Shown: in pieces, positions 26,497-37,116 of the stretch
Numbering within the stretch: the stretch's first letter is position 1
How the letters are laid out: the number at the start of each line of letters is the position of its first letter
Assembly: GCA_903875135.1 (NCBI GenBank)
Contig: CAIQUZ010000097.1
Location: 1-39,030 of the forward strand
DNA: 39,030 nt
Direction of reading: 5' to 3'
DNA from: an uncultured beta proteobacterium
GTDB lineage: Bacteria; Pseudomonadota; Gammaproteobacteria; Burkholderiales; Burkholderiaceae
Program-made: the position numbers and the translations under genes
The notes under the pieces: model-generated
The model's database searches: none
What the model saw: only the letters and a program-made list of their open reading frames with translations
Told to the model about the DNA's origin: nothing

Positions 26497-27518
26497 CACT
26501 GCCCCTCACTATTCATATCTAGTGGTTTTCTAAATTGTTGGATGGTTTGATGTAAGATCCATAACACTAATTTTTCATACGAAACCCCAGCCTGCTTTGC
26601 GGCCATGGGAACTAATGAATGTGATGTCATGCCCGGTGAGGTATTCATTTCAAGTAAAAAGGGCTTACTTGATTTTTGGTCAATCATGACGTCTACCCGA
26701 CCCCATCCCGCACATCCTAAAACTTGATAAGAACGAATGGCTAATTCTTCTACCGATTTCTCTAATAGCTGATCCAACTCAGGTGGACAAATGTACTGTG
26801 TGTCATTGGAGAAATATTTATGGTGATAGTCATAATTAGCCTCTGGAGCTTTGATTTTGATCATCGGTAAAACTTGTACATTCTCCCCATATCCAAGTAC
26901 AGGACAAGTTAACTCATCCCCAATGATGCATTCTTCAGCCATAACATCTCGGTCCATTTTGGCTGCTAACTCATAAGCTGCCTGTAATTCAGTAGCCTGT
27001 TTAACTTTTGTTAGACCTAAAGAGGAACCCTCCCTTGCCGGTTTAACAATAATAGGTAACCCAAGTTCATCGACAACTTGCTTCCAATTGGTATGCTGAT
27101 GCAACATCACAAACTTTGGTGTTGATAATCCCTGACTCAACCATAAGTTTTTCGTGACTTTTTTGTCAATTGCCAGTGCTGATGCTAGAACACCACTCCC
27201 GGTATAGGGAATTTCGAATTGCTCTAGCAAACCTTGCATGGTCCCATCTTCTCCATAGCGCCCATGCAATGCAATAAATACTCGATTAAATTGCTGATCA
27301 GGGAGGTCGTAAATAGCTTGGATGCCTGGATCAAATCCTTGAGCATCAATGCCTAAATTTTGTAGTGCCTTTAAAACTCCTTGACCAGACTGCAAAGATA
27401 TTTCTCGCTCACCTGATTTGCCCCCCAAAAGCACACCTACCCGTCCATAGATTGATGGATCTAATTGTTGATAAATATCTTCCGCTTGTTGCGCCCAAGA
27501 GGATATCTGCTTACTCAT
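26496..27518 (-). CDS. ddl: D-alanine--D-alanine ligase
   Basis: Ddl joins two D-alanines with ATP in the cytosol, making the dipeptide that MurF adds to the peptidoglycan precursor. The protein is ATP-grasp type. Family residues are visible in [10 protein letters not shown] (catalytic Glu), REGSSLGL (Ser), [14 protein letters not shown] (Tyr) and the C-terminal [12 protein letters not shown] metal site. I start at ATG 27518 (340 residues): GGAG lies seven bases upstream, and the frame overlaps the murC stop by eight bases. A TTG five codons earlier is unlikely. It sits between murC and ftsQ, the usual dcw place. Confidence 0.97.
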   Translation of the reverse strand: MSKQISSWAQQAEDIYQQLDPSIYGRVGVLLGGKSGEREISLQSGQGVLKALQNLGIDAQGFDPGIQAIYDLPDQQFNRVFIALHGRYGEDGTMQGLLEQFEIPYTGSGVLASALAIDKKVTKNLWLSQGLSTPKFVMLHQHTNWKQVVDELGLPIIVKPAREGSSLGLTKVKQATELQAAYELAAKMDRDVMAEECIIGDELTCPVLGYGENVQVLPMIKIKAPEANYDYHHKYFSNDTQYICPPELDQLLEKSVEELAIRSYQVLGCAGWGRVDVMIDQKSSKPFLLEMNTSPGMTSHSLVPMAAKQAGVSYEKLVLWILHQTIQQFRKPLDMNSEGQ

Positions 27519-28950
27519 GATGCTTCTCCACAAGTTTGGCGGGTATCGCTGAAATCGATCCTGCTCCCATCGTTATAACAACATCACCATCCTGCAGGTT
27601 CTGTAAGATTACTTCGGGCAATTTCTTGACATCAGCTTCGAACCATAACCGACTCTCACTGAGTAAATGATCTTTCGTAGCCGTCATATTTTTTTGAATC
27701 GCTTCCATCAAACTAGGGCTGTCTGCACCCTTAATTTTTGGCTCCCCAGCAGGGTATACATCAGTCAAGATGACGGCATCAAAATCTTGAAGTACTCTTA
27801 CAAATTCTCCAAAACAATCCCGAGTTCTTGTATAGCGATGCGGTTGAAATACTAAAACTAATCGACGATTCTTAAATGCCCCTCTAGCAGCCGCCAAAGT
27901 GGCGGCCATCTCTACTGGGTGATGCCCATAGTCATCGATTAAGGTGAAGTGGCCACCATTAGATAATGGAATATCACCATACTTAGTAAATCGACGTCCA
28001 ACCCCTTTAAACTCCCTTAATGCAGTAATAATGGCGTCATCACTGACGCCAAGTTCTGTTGCAACAGCAATAGCAGCGAGCGCATTACGGACATTATGGA
28101 CGCCAGGAAGATTCAATAAAATCTCAAGAGGGCCTGGGACAGGGCCATGTCGTCTGACGGTTTTCCGTGTCACAGTAAATCGCATGAATGCATCTTCTGC
28201 TTTCACATCATGAGCCTGAACATCAGCATCATCTGATAAACCATATTTCAATACGGATTGAGATACAAATGGTAATAAATCTCTGACATTTTCATCATCT
28301 ATACATAGAATGGCGACGCCATAGAATGGCATTTTTTGCGTAAATTGAACAAAAGCTTGTTTCAATTTAGCCATCGAATGCTGGTATGTTTCCATATGAT
28401 CAGCATCAATATTCGTAATTACTTCCATCGCTGGGAGTAAATTTAAAAACGAAGCGTCAGACTCATCTGCTTCGGCGACGATAAACTCACCAGTTCCTAA
28501 ACGAGCATTTGCCCCTGCCGAATTTAATCTACCACCAATCACAAAGGTGGGATCTAATTTGCCTTCAGCTAAGATCGATGCCACTAAACTCGTGGTGGTT
28601 GTCTTGCCATGCGTCCCAGCAATAGCAATACCTTGCTTTAAGCGCATTAACTCACCCAACATGACCGCTCTTTGAATGACTGGGACATGTGCTGCGCGGG
28701 CTGCTAAGATTTCTGGGTTATCTCCTGTAACGGCGGTCGAGATAACGACCGCTTCAGCATTACCAATATGTTTGGCATTATGACCAATAAAGATCTGCGC
28801 ACCAAATTCTTTTAATCGTTGTGTTGTCGCACTTTCTGCAAGATCAGATCCACTTACGCGATATCCTAAATTTAATAAAACCTCTGCAATACCGCTCATT
28901 CCGGCACCACCAATGCCCACAAAATGGATCTGTTGAACAATGTGTTTCAT
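27511..28950 (-). CDS. murC: UDP-N-acetylmuramate--L-alanine ligase
   Basis: MurC adds the first amino acid, L-alanine, to UDP-MurNAc using ATP. The 479-residue length is normal. The N-terminal Rossmann-like domain begins [16 protein letters not shown]. The Mur ligase P-loop [10 protein letters not shown] is at 111-120, followed by [13 protein letters not shown] and the [10 protein letters not shown] block. The C-terminal domain has [13 protein letters not shown] and DVYPAGE. The start overlaps the murG stop by four bases (ATGA). Confidence 0.98.
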   Translation of the reverse strand: MKHIVQQIHFVGIGGAGMSGIAEVLLNLGYRVSGSDLAESATTQRLKEFGAQIFIGHNAKHIGNAEAVVISTAVTGDNPEILAARAAHVPVIQRAVMLGELMRLKQGIAIAGTHGKTTTTSLVASILAEGKLDPTFVIGGRLNSAGANARLGTGEFIVAEADESDASFLNLLPAMEVITNIDADHMETYQHSMAKLKQAFVQFTQKMPFYGVAILCIDDENVRDLLPFVSQSVLKYGLSDDADVQAHDVKAEDAFMRFTVTRKTVRRHGPVPGPLEILLNLPGVHNVRNALAAIAVATELGVSDDAIITALREFKGVGRRFTKYGDIPLSNGGHFTLIDDYGHHPVEMAATLAAARGAFKNRRLVLVFQPHRYTRTRDCFGEFVRVLQDFDAVILTDVYPAGEPKIKGADSPSLMEAIQKNMTATKDHLLSESRLWFEADVKKLPEVILQNLQDGDVVITMGAGSISAIPAKLVEKHHE

Positions 28951-30029
28951 GCGTGACTCACTTCTTTACAGATTTCTGCAACACGAGCAGTCGCAAAGGG
29001 TTTGGCTAATGCGTGTGCCTTCTTTGACATCTCTAGCAATTGCGCACGATCAGTAGATTGCAACCACAATGCGAGGCGCTCAGGAGATATCTCTGACTGA
29101 GGCATTAATACCGCAGCACCTGCGCGAGATAAAAATTGTGCATTTGAGGTTTGATGATCATCCACTGCATACGGGAAAGGGACTAAATAAGATGCCACTC
29201 CACAGGCCGCCAACTCGGTAATCGTCATCGCTCCCGATCGACAAATCACCACATCTGCCTCTTCGTATGCCTTTGCCATATCATCGATAAAAGCAAGCAA
29301 GTTCGCAGAAACTCCAACTTGCTCATAGTTTGTCATTAATTGCGCCATGTTCTTTTGGCCAGCCTGATGCGTCACAAAAGGTCTCTGATCTTGCGGTATG
29401 AGTGCCATCGCCTTTGGCACGATGTCGTTTAATGCCTGAGCACCTAAACTACCCCCGATAACTAAGATTCGTAAATTACCTGTGCGGCCACGAAAGCGCT
29501 CCTCTGGAAAAGGTAGTTGTAATAAATCTGCCCTTAGCGGATTACCGACCCACTCAGCATTCGGCAATGCTTCCGGAAATGCGCATAAACTGCGCGAAGC
29601 CATCTTCGCCAAGATTTTATTGGCTAACCCAGCAATTGAATTTTGTTCATGTAAGACGAGTGGATAACCTGTCAAAGAAGCAACAATCCCTGCCGGAAAA
29701 GTAATATACCCACCCATACCAAGTAATACATTGGGCTTGATTCTTTTCAAAATTCGTAAGCTTTGTAAAGACGCTTTAATGAGCTTATAAGGTAGTAGAA
29801 TTTTTGTTTTTAATCCTTTGCCTCGAAGTCCTCCAAACTGAACAGATTCAAAAGCAATACCCTTACTCGTAATGATCTGATACTCCATACCTTGTTCATT
29901 ACCCAGCCAATGTACTCGCCAACCCTCCAGGCGAAGGTACTCAGCCACGGCAAGACCGGGGAATATATGTCCCCCTGTTCCACCAGCCATGATGAGTATC
30001 GCTTTCGTTGTTGGCGATAAAACGGTCAT
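28947..30029 (-). CDS. murG: UDP-GlcNAc:lipid I N-acetylglucosaminyltransferase
   Basis: MurG is a peripheral inner-membrane GT-B enzyme that adds GlcNAc to lipid I, making lipid II. The N-terminal glycine loop is [17 protein letters not shown], followed by [12 protein letters not shown] and the C-terminal [10 protein letters not shown] and [14 protein letters not shown] loops. I start at ATG 30029 (360 residues): AGGTGG lies six bases upstream and the ATG overlaps the ftsW stop by four bases (ATGA). The open frame continues upstream for 60 more codons, but that part is antiparallel to nothing known, overlaps ftsW coding sequence and lacks MurG similarity. Confidence 0.97.
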   Translation of the reverse strand: MTVLSPTTKAILIMAGGTGGHIFPGLAVAEYLRLEGWRVHWLGNEQGMEYQIITSKGIAFESVQFGGLRGKGLKTKILLPYKLIKASLQSLRILKRIKPNVLLGMGGYITFPAGIVASLTGYPLVLHEQNSIAGLANKILAKMASRSLCAFPEALPNAEWVGNPLRADLLQLPFPEERFRGRTGNLRILVIGGSLGAQALNDIVPKAMALIPQDQRPFVTHQAGQKNMAQLMTNYEQVGVSANLLAFIDDMAKAYEEADVVICRSGAMTITELAACGVASYLVPFPYAVDDHQTSNAQFLSRAGAAVLMPQSEISPERLALWLQSTDRAQLLEMSKKAHALAKPFATARVAEICKEVSHA

Positions 30030-31315
30030 AACTTTCCACCTCGCATCAAAATACGATTTTCCGCATCTATTTTGAGTAATACCGCAATTCCGATGATATT
30101 CAGTAAAAGTGCCGAACCGCCATAGCTGACTAATGGCAGTGTTAAACCTTTCGTTGGTAATAATCCTAAGTTGACACCCATATTGATAAAGGTTTGCCAA
30201 CCAATCCAAATACCAATTCCTTTGGCGACCAGTCCAGCAAAGCTACGGTCGAGTTGTAAACATGTACGGCCAATCATAAAAGATCGACGAACAATGTAAT
30301 AAAAGCCAACGATGACAATTAAAACACCAACAAATCCAAGCTCTTCTCCAATCACCGCTAAAATAAAGTCCGTGTGCGCTTCAGGTAAATAATGCAATTT
30401 TTCAACACTACCGCCAAGTCCCACACCAAACCATTCTCCACGTCCAAACGCCATTAATGAATGCGTTAACTGATACGCTTTTCCTTGTGCTTGTTCCGGG
30501 TCCCAGGGATCTAAAAAGGCCATAATCCGTGCACGCCTAAAAGGCGATAAGGCCACAATGGAACTAAATGCTAAAACACCAATCAGAATCAAGTAACTGA
30601 ATAATTTAGCGCTGATACCCCCTAAAAATAAAATCCCCATGGCAATACCAGCGACCACAAGAAATGCGCCCATATCCGGCTCCCACAATAGCAAGACTCC
30701 TACCATGGCGACTATAAAACCCATGGGTAAAAATCCTTTAACAAAGGAGTGTAAAAACTCCTGGCGGCGAACGGTGTAATGCGCCACGAAAATAACACAA
30801 GCAAATTTCATCAATTCTGAAGGCTGAAAATTCAATAATCCCATTGGGATCCAGCGTCTTGAACCTTTCACCGCATGCCCTACCCCAGGGATTAACACGG
30901 CAATCAACAAAACAATCGTGAAAACAAATATTAATGGCGCAACGCGATCCCAAACTTTAGATGGTATTTGGTAAGCAAGTAATCCCGCTATCACAGCCAT
31001 CAAAATGGAGATGATATGGCGGATTAAATAACTAATACTGGTATGACTACCCGTTTTACCACTCCCATTGGCAATGGTGATGGACGCAGAGTACACCATC
31101 ACAACCCCAACTAAAACCAATAAGACGACTGTCCATAACAAGGATTGATCCCATTGCGTCATCCCAGATCGTGAGTATTTTTTCGTCTTGGTCGCATCTC
31201 TTAATTCTGATCGGAAATCATTAAATCCTTCCCGAATACCTCCACCAATTCCATTTCTAGATCGCGACCATGCTTTAGAAAATCCACCAATACTTTGCGT
31301 AAGCATATCTTTCAT
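30026..31315 (-). CDS. ftsW: Septal peptidoglycan polymerase FtsW (long N-terminal tail)
   Basis: FtsW is a SEDS-family glycosyltransferase that polymerises lipid II at the septum with FtsI. About ten membrane helices follow the first at about 59-77. SEDS landmarks include VMVYSAS, QPSELMKFA, EELGFVGV and the late TKGLTLPLVSYGGSALL. The start at 31315 is well supported: TTGGAG lies seven bases upstream and the ATG overlaps the murD stop by four bases. The 58-residue cytoplasmic tail before the first helix is rich in Gly, Arg and Ser, with GIGGGIREGFNDFRSELRD, and is longer than in E. coli FtsW as I recall it. The 429-residue total fits this. Confidence 0.97.
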   Translation of the reverse strand: MKDMLTQSIGGFSKAWSRSRNGIGGGIREGFNDFRSELRDATKTKKYSRSGMTQWDQSLLWTVVLLVLVGVVMVYSASITIANGSGKTGSHTSISYLIRHIISILMAVIAGLLAYQIPSKVWDRVAPLIFVFTIVLLIAVLIPGVGHAVKGSRRWIPMGLLNFQPSELMKFACVIFVAHYTVRRQEFLHSFVKGFLPMGFIVAMVGVLLLWEPDMGAFLVVAGIAMGILFLGGISAKLFSYLILIGVLAFSSIVALSPFRRARIMAFLDPWDPEQAQGKAYQLTHSLMAFGRGEWFGVGLGGSVEKLHYLPEAHTDFILAVIGEELGFVGVLIVIVGFYYIVRRSFMIGRTCLQLDRSFAGLVAKGIGIWIGWQTFINMGVNLGLLPTKGLTLPLVSYGGSALLLNIIGIAVLLKIDAENRILMRGGKL

Positions 31316-32913
31316 AAAGTAACTCCAATGGCTTGTGTTTGATTTGTTAATTCATGAACTGCGGCACTAAAAATCTCAGCTCTGTGCACATAATCTTTAA
31401 ACATATCTAAGCTGGCACATGCTGGTGATAAAAGTACCTTGTCACCCGTTTTCGCAATTTGGAACGCCACTTGAACTGCTTCATCCATGGAGGTGACGCG
31501 AGAGACGTCTACCTGTGAATCAACCAGTACGTGTTCGATACTTTGAGCATCTTTACCTAATAAGATGACATGCTTGGCATACCGCATAATCGGTTCTCGT
31601 AATGGATGAAAATCTTGACCTTTGCCATCGCCACCTGCAATTAAAATGATTTGAGCCGATGTCGAATTGACACCAAGGCCATTTAATGCGGCAATGGTTG
31701 CGCCAACATTCGTACCTTTACTATCATCAATGTATTCAACATCAGCAACCACACCAATGCTTTGAACGCGATGAGGTTCTCCGTGATAGTCTCTTAGACC
31801 ATGTAAGAGTGCACCAATACCTAAGTCGATGGCCTGCGCTAATGCGAGTGCTGCAAGCGTATTCGTGGCATTATGTCGACCTTTGATCATTAATGCTTCA
31901 GCTGGTATCAATCGCTTAATTTGCAATGGTTGTTCAAACTCTTCAGAACTTTCTTTTGAACGACGTCTTTTCTTTAATCCTAATTCTTCTGATGGCATGA
32001 TCCACGATAGCCAATCAATACCACCATTCATATCCCCTACGATCCCAAAGCTATCCTCTTCCAATGGTGTATCCATACCAAAGCTAATGATTCTGCGGGC
32101 CTCAACATCTTTGGAACCCATCATGCTCATAACATACTTATCGTCACGATTTAAGACTGGAGTCGTATGCTCACCAAATATCTTCTTCTTAGCGGCGCAA
32201 TAATGAGCCATATCACCATGCCAATCCAAATGATCTTCGGATACGTTCAGTACCGTTGCAACATCTGGATCAAAACTCGAACTATAAAATAGCTGGTAAC
32301 TAGACAACTCTAAAACCCAAATTTCTGGTAAACGATCCTCTAATAAACACTGGCTTAATTTATCTAATAACGAAGGACTAATGTTTCCAGCAACCGCAAC
32401 AGATTTACCGACCTTTTTACAAATCACTCCACATAAGGCAGTGGTTGTCGTTTTCCCATTGGTGCCCGTAATAGCAATCACTTTAGGTTGATAATTTCTG
32501 TCGATGTTTAATGCCTTTAAAACCTGAGAGAAGAACTCTAACTCACCCCAGACAAGAGTTTGAGATTGCTGCGCTCTCTGAATTAACGCAGAAATATTGA
32601 CCTCTAATGGTGACAACCCAGGGCTCATTGCCAATATCTGAATTTGAGAAAGATCAATTGTTTCTAAATCTTTCCCAAAACTAGTCGTAATACCAAGATC
32701 ATTGAGCTGTTTGATTTGTTCTTGTAATGCCACGCTAATCATTGAGGCATCTCTAGTGTCATGCATGATGACGGTTGCACCCTGAGAGATAGACCATTTT
32801 GCCATCGCCTGACCAGACTCTCCGAAACCCAAAACGCATATGGAAGGAGCCATAGTGAAGCTCTGCCCAAAAGCATGCGGGATTGGCAAAAGGAAATTAT
32901 TGGGATTTATCAT
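31312..32913 (-). CDS. murD: UDP-N-acetylmuramoyl-L-alanine--D-glutamate ligase
   Basis: MurD adds D-glutamate to UDP-MurNAc-L-Ala. The N-terminal domain starts with [15 protein letters not shown]. The P-loop is [16 protein letters not shown], followed by LELSSYQL and the [12 protein letters not shown] block. The C-terminal domain has [16 protein letters not shown] and [13 protein letters not shown] use ATG 32913 (533 residues), which overlaps the mraY stop (ATGA); a later ATG at 32853 is possible, and the 18 codons before 32913 lie in mraY. A polar insert (about residues 290-335, with [15 protein letters not shown]) makes it longer than E. coli MurD (438); long MurD proteins are usual in Burkholderiales. 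Confidence 0.95.
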   Translation of the reverse strand: MINPNNFLLPIPHAFGQSFTMAPSICVLGFGESGQAMAKWSISQGATVIMHDTRDASMISVALQEQIKQLNDLGITTSFGKDLETIDLSQIQILAMSPGLSPLEVNISALIQRAQQSQTLVWGELEFFSQVLKALNIDRNYQPKVIAITGTNGKTTTTALCGVICKKVGKSVAVAGNISPSLLDKLSQCLLEDRLPEIWVLELSSYQLFYSSSFDPDVATVLNVSEDHLDWHGDMAHYCAAKKKIFGEHTTPVLNRDDKYVMSMMGSKDVEARRIISFGMDTPLEEDSFGIVGDMNGGIDWLSWIMPSEELGLKKRRRSKESSEEFEQPLQIKRLIPAEALMIKGRHNATNTLAALALAQAIDLGIGALLHGLRDYHGEPHRVQSIGVVADVEYIDDSKGTNVGATIAALNGLGVNSTSAQIILIAGGDGKGQDFHPLREPIMRYAKHVILLGKDAQSIEHVLVDSQVDVSRVTSMDEAVQVAFQIAKTGDKVLLSPACASLDMFKDYVHRAEIFSAAVHELTNQTQAIGVTL

Positions 32914-34079
32914 CTTAATTTCAAACTCGATAATCCTACCAACACTAAGATAATGGTAATAATCCAAAAACGCACAACAACTTGCGTTTCTTTCCAGCCA
33001 CTTAACTCAAAATGATGGTGTAAAGGAGCCATTTTGAAGATGCGTCGTCCTTCGCCATATTTTCGTTTGGTATATTTGAACCAAGTAACCTGAATCATGA
33101 CAGAGAGAGTCTCCACCACAAAAATTCCACCCATGATGAAGAGCACAATCTCCTGCCGGACAATGACCGCGATTGTGCCTAATGCCCCACCTAATGCAAG
33201 TGCTCCAACATCACCCATAAACACTTGTGCTGGATGCGTGTTAAACCATAAAAATGCCAAGCCAGCACCACCGAGTGCGCCACAAAATATTAATAGTTCA
33301 CCGGTACCAGGGATAAATGGGAAGATGAGATACTTTGCATAAATCGCATTACCTGTCACGTAGGCAAATACCCCCAATGCTGCGCCAACTAAAATCACCG
33401 GCATAATGACGAGCCCATCTAAACCATCGGTCAAGTTGACAGCATTGCTACTTCCTACAATCACTAAGTAGGTAAGAATAATAAATCCAATCGCACCTAG
33501 GGGGTAATGAATCGATTTAAAAAATGGAACAACAATGTTGAGGTTATCAACCATGTGGAACACAAAACCATCATTTTTCCATTTAATAATATTGCCAATA
33601 ATTCCCGTATTTCCATAATCAGTAATTGCAAAAACCAGATAAATAGCGGCAACAATACCGATCAGTGATTGCCATAAATATTTCTCTTTGGAACTCATCC
33701 CTTTTGGATTTTTATAGACGACTTTACGGTAGTCGTCCACCCATCCTACGATTCCAAATCCAAGTGTTACCCATAGAACCGCCCAAACAAATCGATTCGA
33801 TAAGTCACTCCATAAAATAGTAGAAATAGCAATACCGATTAGGATCAGAATTCCACCCATCGTTGGAGTTCCTGATTTCACTAAATGCGTTTTAGGCCCA
33901 TCTGCTCGAACAGCTTGCCCAACTTTTAAGATCGTTAATCGACGGATTACCCAAGGCCCAAAAGATAAACCGATAAGTAGGGCCGTTAATGTAGCCATGA
34001 CCGCACGAAAAGTAATATAGTTAAACACACGAAAAAAACTAATGTCGTTTTGTAACCATTGAGCTAGGCTTAAAAACAT
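32910..34079 (-). CDS. mraY: Phospho-N-acetylmuramoyl-pentapeptide transferase
   Basis: MraY transfers phospho-MurNAc-pentapeptide to undecaprenyl phosphate, making lipid I in the inner membrane. The 389-residue protein has about ten membrane helices. The catalytic aspartates are visible: Asp115-Asp116 in VDDYRKV, Asp218 in [12 protein letters not shown], and Asp290 in [12 protein letters not shown]. The cytoplasmic histidine block is [13 protein letters not shown] near 354. It starts at ATG 34079 and overlaps the murF end by ten bases and the murD start by four. Confidence 0.98.
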   Translation of the reverse strand: MFLSLAQWLQNDISFFRVFNYITFRAVMATLTALLIGLSFGPWVIRRLTILKVGQAVRADGPKTHLVKSGTPTMGGILILIGIAISTILWSDLSNRFVWAVLWVTLGFGIVGWVDDYRKVVYKNPKGMSSKEKYLWQSLIGIVAAIYLVFAITDYGNTGIIGNIIKWKNDGFVFHMVDNLNIVVPFFKSIHYPLGAIGFIILTYLVIVGSSNAVNLTDGLDGLVIMPVILVGAALGVFAYVTGNAIYAKYLIFPFIPGTGELLIFCGALGGAGLAFLWFNTHPAQVFMGDVGALALGGALGTIAVIVRQEIVLFIMGGIFVVETLSVMIQVTWFKYTKRKYGEGRRIFKMAPLHHHFELSGWKETQVVVRFWIITIILVLVGLSSLKLR

Positions 34080-35554
34080 AAGCTTTCCTCTTTGAGTAAG
34101 CAGTTCACAATGCGTTCCATCCGAGTAAAACGCGAACCTTTAACAAGAATAGCAACCTCTGGATTAGAGTTGTCGAATTGATAAGTTTGTAATTCATTTT
34201 TAAGATATTTAAGTAATGCCTTCGGTTCTGTGAAATGCAAGCCAAGCTTTTTATCCAAGGTGTTCTCATCATGCCAAGATTGAAATCCTTCTACCGCACG
34301 AATCGCTAAGTCACCAGTTGCATAGAGATGATGTATCCCTTTTCTTTTGGCATAAATACCTACCTCTTCATGAAATACATTGCCTTTATCTCCAACCTCT
34401 CCCATGTCTCCCAATATGAGCCATCGTCTTCCTGATAACTTCGCTAATACATCAATAGCCGCAATCACTGAATCAGGATTTGCGTTGTATGTGTCATCAA
34501 TTAATCGTCCCAATTTTCCAAAGGATGGGAGTTCATGACTTTGCATTCTTCCAAAAACTGGCCTAAAGTTTTCTAGACCTCGACAAATGGCTATATGATT
34601 AACTTTTGCAGCATGCGCTACTGCCGCTGCGGCAATAGCGTTTTTGGCATTATGATCTCCTAATGTAGAGAGCTTGACTTGAATCACCTGAGCTTGAATA
34701 TCTTTTTGTAGTTTTGGTAATTGAATCTCTAATAAGCCATCTTTAATCCAATATCCATAAGCCGCCGCATCAGAAACACGCGGCTCTTGAACTAATTCAA
34801 AATCAATATATTGAAGATGCTTTGCTAACTGACGCCATATATTGGTATATTCAGAATCGGCTGGAAATACAGCAGTACCTTGAGGCTGAATCGCCTTAAT
34901 CGCATCACCGTGCTCGATGGCAACCGCTTCTACAGTGTGCATAAATTCCTGATGCTCACGCTGTGCATTATTAATTAGTACGATATCCGGCTGAACAATA
35001 TTGGCCAAGAATTGCGTCTCTCCTGGATGATTCATGCCAAGTTCAATCACCGCAGCTTGATGAATGTGACGCAGTCCAAGAAGAGTTAATGGCAAACCAA
35101 TTTCATTATTCAAATTCCCTGGGGTTGCTAAGTAATGATCTTGACCAAATGCTTCTCTAAATATAGAGGCAATCATTTCTTTTACCGTCGTCTTACCATT
35201 ACTCCCCGTGACTAAGCTAACGATAGGATTTAACTCCATACGCCATTGTTTTGCGATTAGCTGTAAGGCGATTAAAGTATCTTTGACAAGCAATACAGGC
35301 CTATCTTGCGGAATACACTCTCGATTACTCGCTAATGCAGCGATTGCCCCTTTTTTAAAGATTTCGTCGAGAAATTGATTTCCATCAAATTTCTCGCCAC
35401 AAATTGCAATAAAAAAATCAGTACTTTTAATTTTCCGACTGTCCGTTGATATCGATAGCAACGGTTTATCTAATAAGGATGGATTGAGATTGACGAGCTC
35501 TGACCCGGGCAATAGTTGATGCATGTTGCGAAGGGTTAAGTGTTGGTAGCTCAC
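34070..35554 (-). CDS. murF: UDP-MurNAc-tripeptide--D-alanyl-D-alanine ligase
   Basis: MurF adds D-Ala-D-Ala to complete the pentapeptide. The 494-residue protein shows the N-terminal substrate block SISTDSRKI, the P-loop [14 protein letters not shown], the [12 protein letters not shown] block and, in the C-terminal domain, [11 protein letters not shown] and ILGDMGELG-like [10 protein letters not shown]. It starts with GTG at 35554, overlapping the murE stop by four bases (GTGA); an ATG eleven codons in would remove part of the conserved N-terminus, so GTG is preferred. Confidence 0.96.
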   Translation of the reverse strand: MSYQHLTLRNMHQLLPGSELVNLNPSLLDKPLLSISTDSRKIKSTDFFIAICGEKFDGNQFLDEIFKKGAIAALASNRECIPQDRPVLLVKDTLIALQLIAKQWRMELNPIVSLVTGSNGKTTVKEMIASIFREAFGQDHYLATPGNLNNEIGLPLTLLGLRHIHQAAVIELGMNHPGETQFLANIVQPDIVLINNAQREHQEFMHTVEAVAIEHGDAIKAIQPQGTAVFPADSEYTNIWRQLAKHLQYIDFELVQEPRVSDAAAYGYWIKDGLLEIQLPKLQKDIQAQVIQVKLSTLGDHNAKNAIAAAAVAHAAKVNHIAICRGLENFRPVFGRMQSHELPSFGKLGRLIDDTYNANPDSVIAAIDVLAKLSGRRWLILGDMGEVGDKGNVFHEEVGIYAKRKGIHHLYATGDLAIRAVEGFQSWHDENTLDKKLGLHFTEPKALLKYLKNELQTYQFDNSNPEVAILVKGSRFTRMERIVNCLLKEESLCF

Positions 35555-37116
35555 ACGATCCCCCGAATGGCTAAACGGATATGATCTTGGTCAGAAAATA
35601 TAAATTGGTTGCCAGCAATCTCTTGCGTTTTTTCATGCCCTTTACCCGCTATCAACACAACATCTCGAGGATCCGATTGTTTTACTGAAGTTAAAATCGC
35701 AAAGGCGCGATCAACGATGCGATCAACTTTTCCAACAAAATCAAGCGGCAAACCATTCGCAATTTGTTGGATAATTTCTTCAGGGTTTTCCATTCGCGGA
35801 TTGTCACTGGTAATAATGATATGGTCCGCATGCTCAGCAGCGATAAGACCCATTAAAGGTCTCTTCGTAGTATCCCGATTTCCACCACAACCAAATACAC
35901 AAATTAATTGCCCACCTCTTGCCTTAGCAATTGGCTGCAGTGCTAACAGCGCTTTTTCTAGGGCATCTGGAGTATGGGCAAAGTCGACAACCATCATGGC
36001 ATGATGCGCATCTTGGGAATTAATAATTTCCATGCGGCCATCAACCGGCTTTAAATGTTGAATGAGCTGCACAGCTTTGCTCATCTCAATCTGATTTGCT
36101 AATAACGTTGCTAAAACCGCCAATACGTTGTAAACATTAAATTCACCTAAACACTCCAACTGGATCGGATAAAGATGTTCAGCATATTGGCAATTTAATG
36201 TCATTCCTGTTGGCAGTGTCTTTAGATCTTTGACGATTAAAGACTGTACTTTTAATTGCGCTTTAGGACTAAGTTGATGAAAAGATTGCTCATTTCCAAA
36301 ACACCAAATGTTAAGATTTGATTTGTGACAAAGCTCTTCAATCCAGCGTGCACCTGTTGCATCGTCCATATTGAGAATCGCATGCTTTAAACTTCCCGTT
36401 CTAAACAGCTCAAATTTCGCTCTTGCATATTCATCCATATCACCGTGATAGTCCAAATGATCTTGGGTTAAATTCGTAAAAATTGCTGTTTTAAATTGAA
36501 CACTACCGACGCGACCTTGCTCGAGAGCATGTGACGATACTTCCATTGCGACATTTTTGAAACCTTCTTGTTTCATTTCTGCGAGCACACGTTGTACTCT
36601 TGTAGCGTCCGGAGTAGTAAAACCTGTCACTCGGAGCTTTCCTAACTCTCCATAACCTAAAGTTCCAAATATTGCCGTATCTGAGGCTCTGCCAAGCGCC
36701 TGAGACAACCAATGCGTAACCGTTGTTTTCCCATTCGTACCTGTAACGCCAATCATATTCAACTCTTTTGATGGATTGCCGTACCACCAATCAGCAATTT
36801 CACTAGCTAATGTCGCTAAACGCGCTACGGGAATACACCTTGTATCCCCAAGTAATGCCCTAGCAGCAATATTTTCACTCTCAGGCCAATCATCTGTGTC
36901 ATACAAAACTAATCCAGCACCTAGAGATAGCGCCATCGGAATATGTATACGATTGTCACTTCGCCCCTTTTCTTTTCCGACCGGATATGCGAGAAAGACG
37001 TCACCTGTTTTTATCAGGCGTGTGTCCGATGAAAGATGTGCAGTGCGATCTACCTCACTCAACATTAAATGTTGAATATCTTTCATGGTGGAGGAGGAGA
37101 GTGAGCTAGCCTGCAT
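35551..37116 (-). CDS. murE: UDP-MurNAc-L-Ala-D-Glu--meso-diaminopimelate ligase
   Basis: MurE adds the third residue of the stem peptide. The acceptor is read from the DNPR motif at residues 438-441 (TSDNPRMENPEE), which marks meso-diaminopimelate rather than lysine. The P-loop TGTNGKTT is at 125-132, the probable carbamylated lysine is Lys234 in YARAKFELF, and the uridine-binding block is SSDTRLIKTGDVFLA. It has 521 residues. The ATG at 37116 overlaps the ftsI stop by one base (TAATG). Another Met ten codons in has no ribosome site in front. Confidence 0.97.
   Translation of the reverse strand: MQASSLSSSTMKDIQHLMLSEVDRTAHLSSDTRLIKTGDVFLAYPVGKEKGRSDNRIHIPMALSLGAGLVLYDTDDWPESENIAARALLGDTRCIPVARLATLASEIADWWYGNPSKELNMIGVTGTNGKTTVTHWLSQALGRASDTAIFGTLGYGELGKLRVTGFTTPDATRVQRVLAEMKQEGFKNVAMEVSSHALEQGRVGSVQFKTAIFTNLTQDHLDYHGDMDEYARAKFELFRTGSLKHAILNMDDATGARWIEELCHKSNLNIWCFGNEQSFHQLSPKAQLKVQSLIVKDLKTLPTGMTLNCQYAEHLYPIQLECLGEFNVYNVLAVLATLLANQIEMSKAVQLIQHLKPVDGRMEIINSQDAHHAMMVVDFAHTPDALEKALLALQPIAKARGGQLICVFGCGGNRDTTKRPLMGLIAAEHADHIIITSDNPRMENPEEIIQQIANGLPLDFVGKVDRIVDRAFAILTSVKQSDPRDVVLIAGKGHEKTQEIAGNQFIFSDQDHIRLAIRGIV

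Noticed and set aside
27519..27533. TTG start five codons before the chosen ddl start
   Set aside because: The ATG at 27518 has GGAG at good spacing, and the family N-terminus does not need the extra residues.
30030..30209. Upstream extension of the murG frame by 60 codons
   Set aside because: It lies wholly inside ftsW, has no MurG similarity, and the ATG at 30029 has a good ribosome site and an ATGA overlap.
31829..32203. A 124-codon plus-strand frame opposite murD, and similar frames opposite murE, ftsA, murC and the TRAP permease
   Set aside because: All are shadows of well-supported genes, with no ribosome site, no domain and no gap to hold a promoter.
32914..32967. Upstream extension of the murD frame by 18 codons
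   Set aside because: It lies inside mraY; the ATGA overlap at 32913 is the better start.
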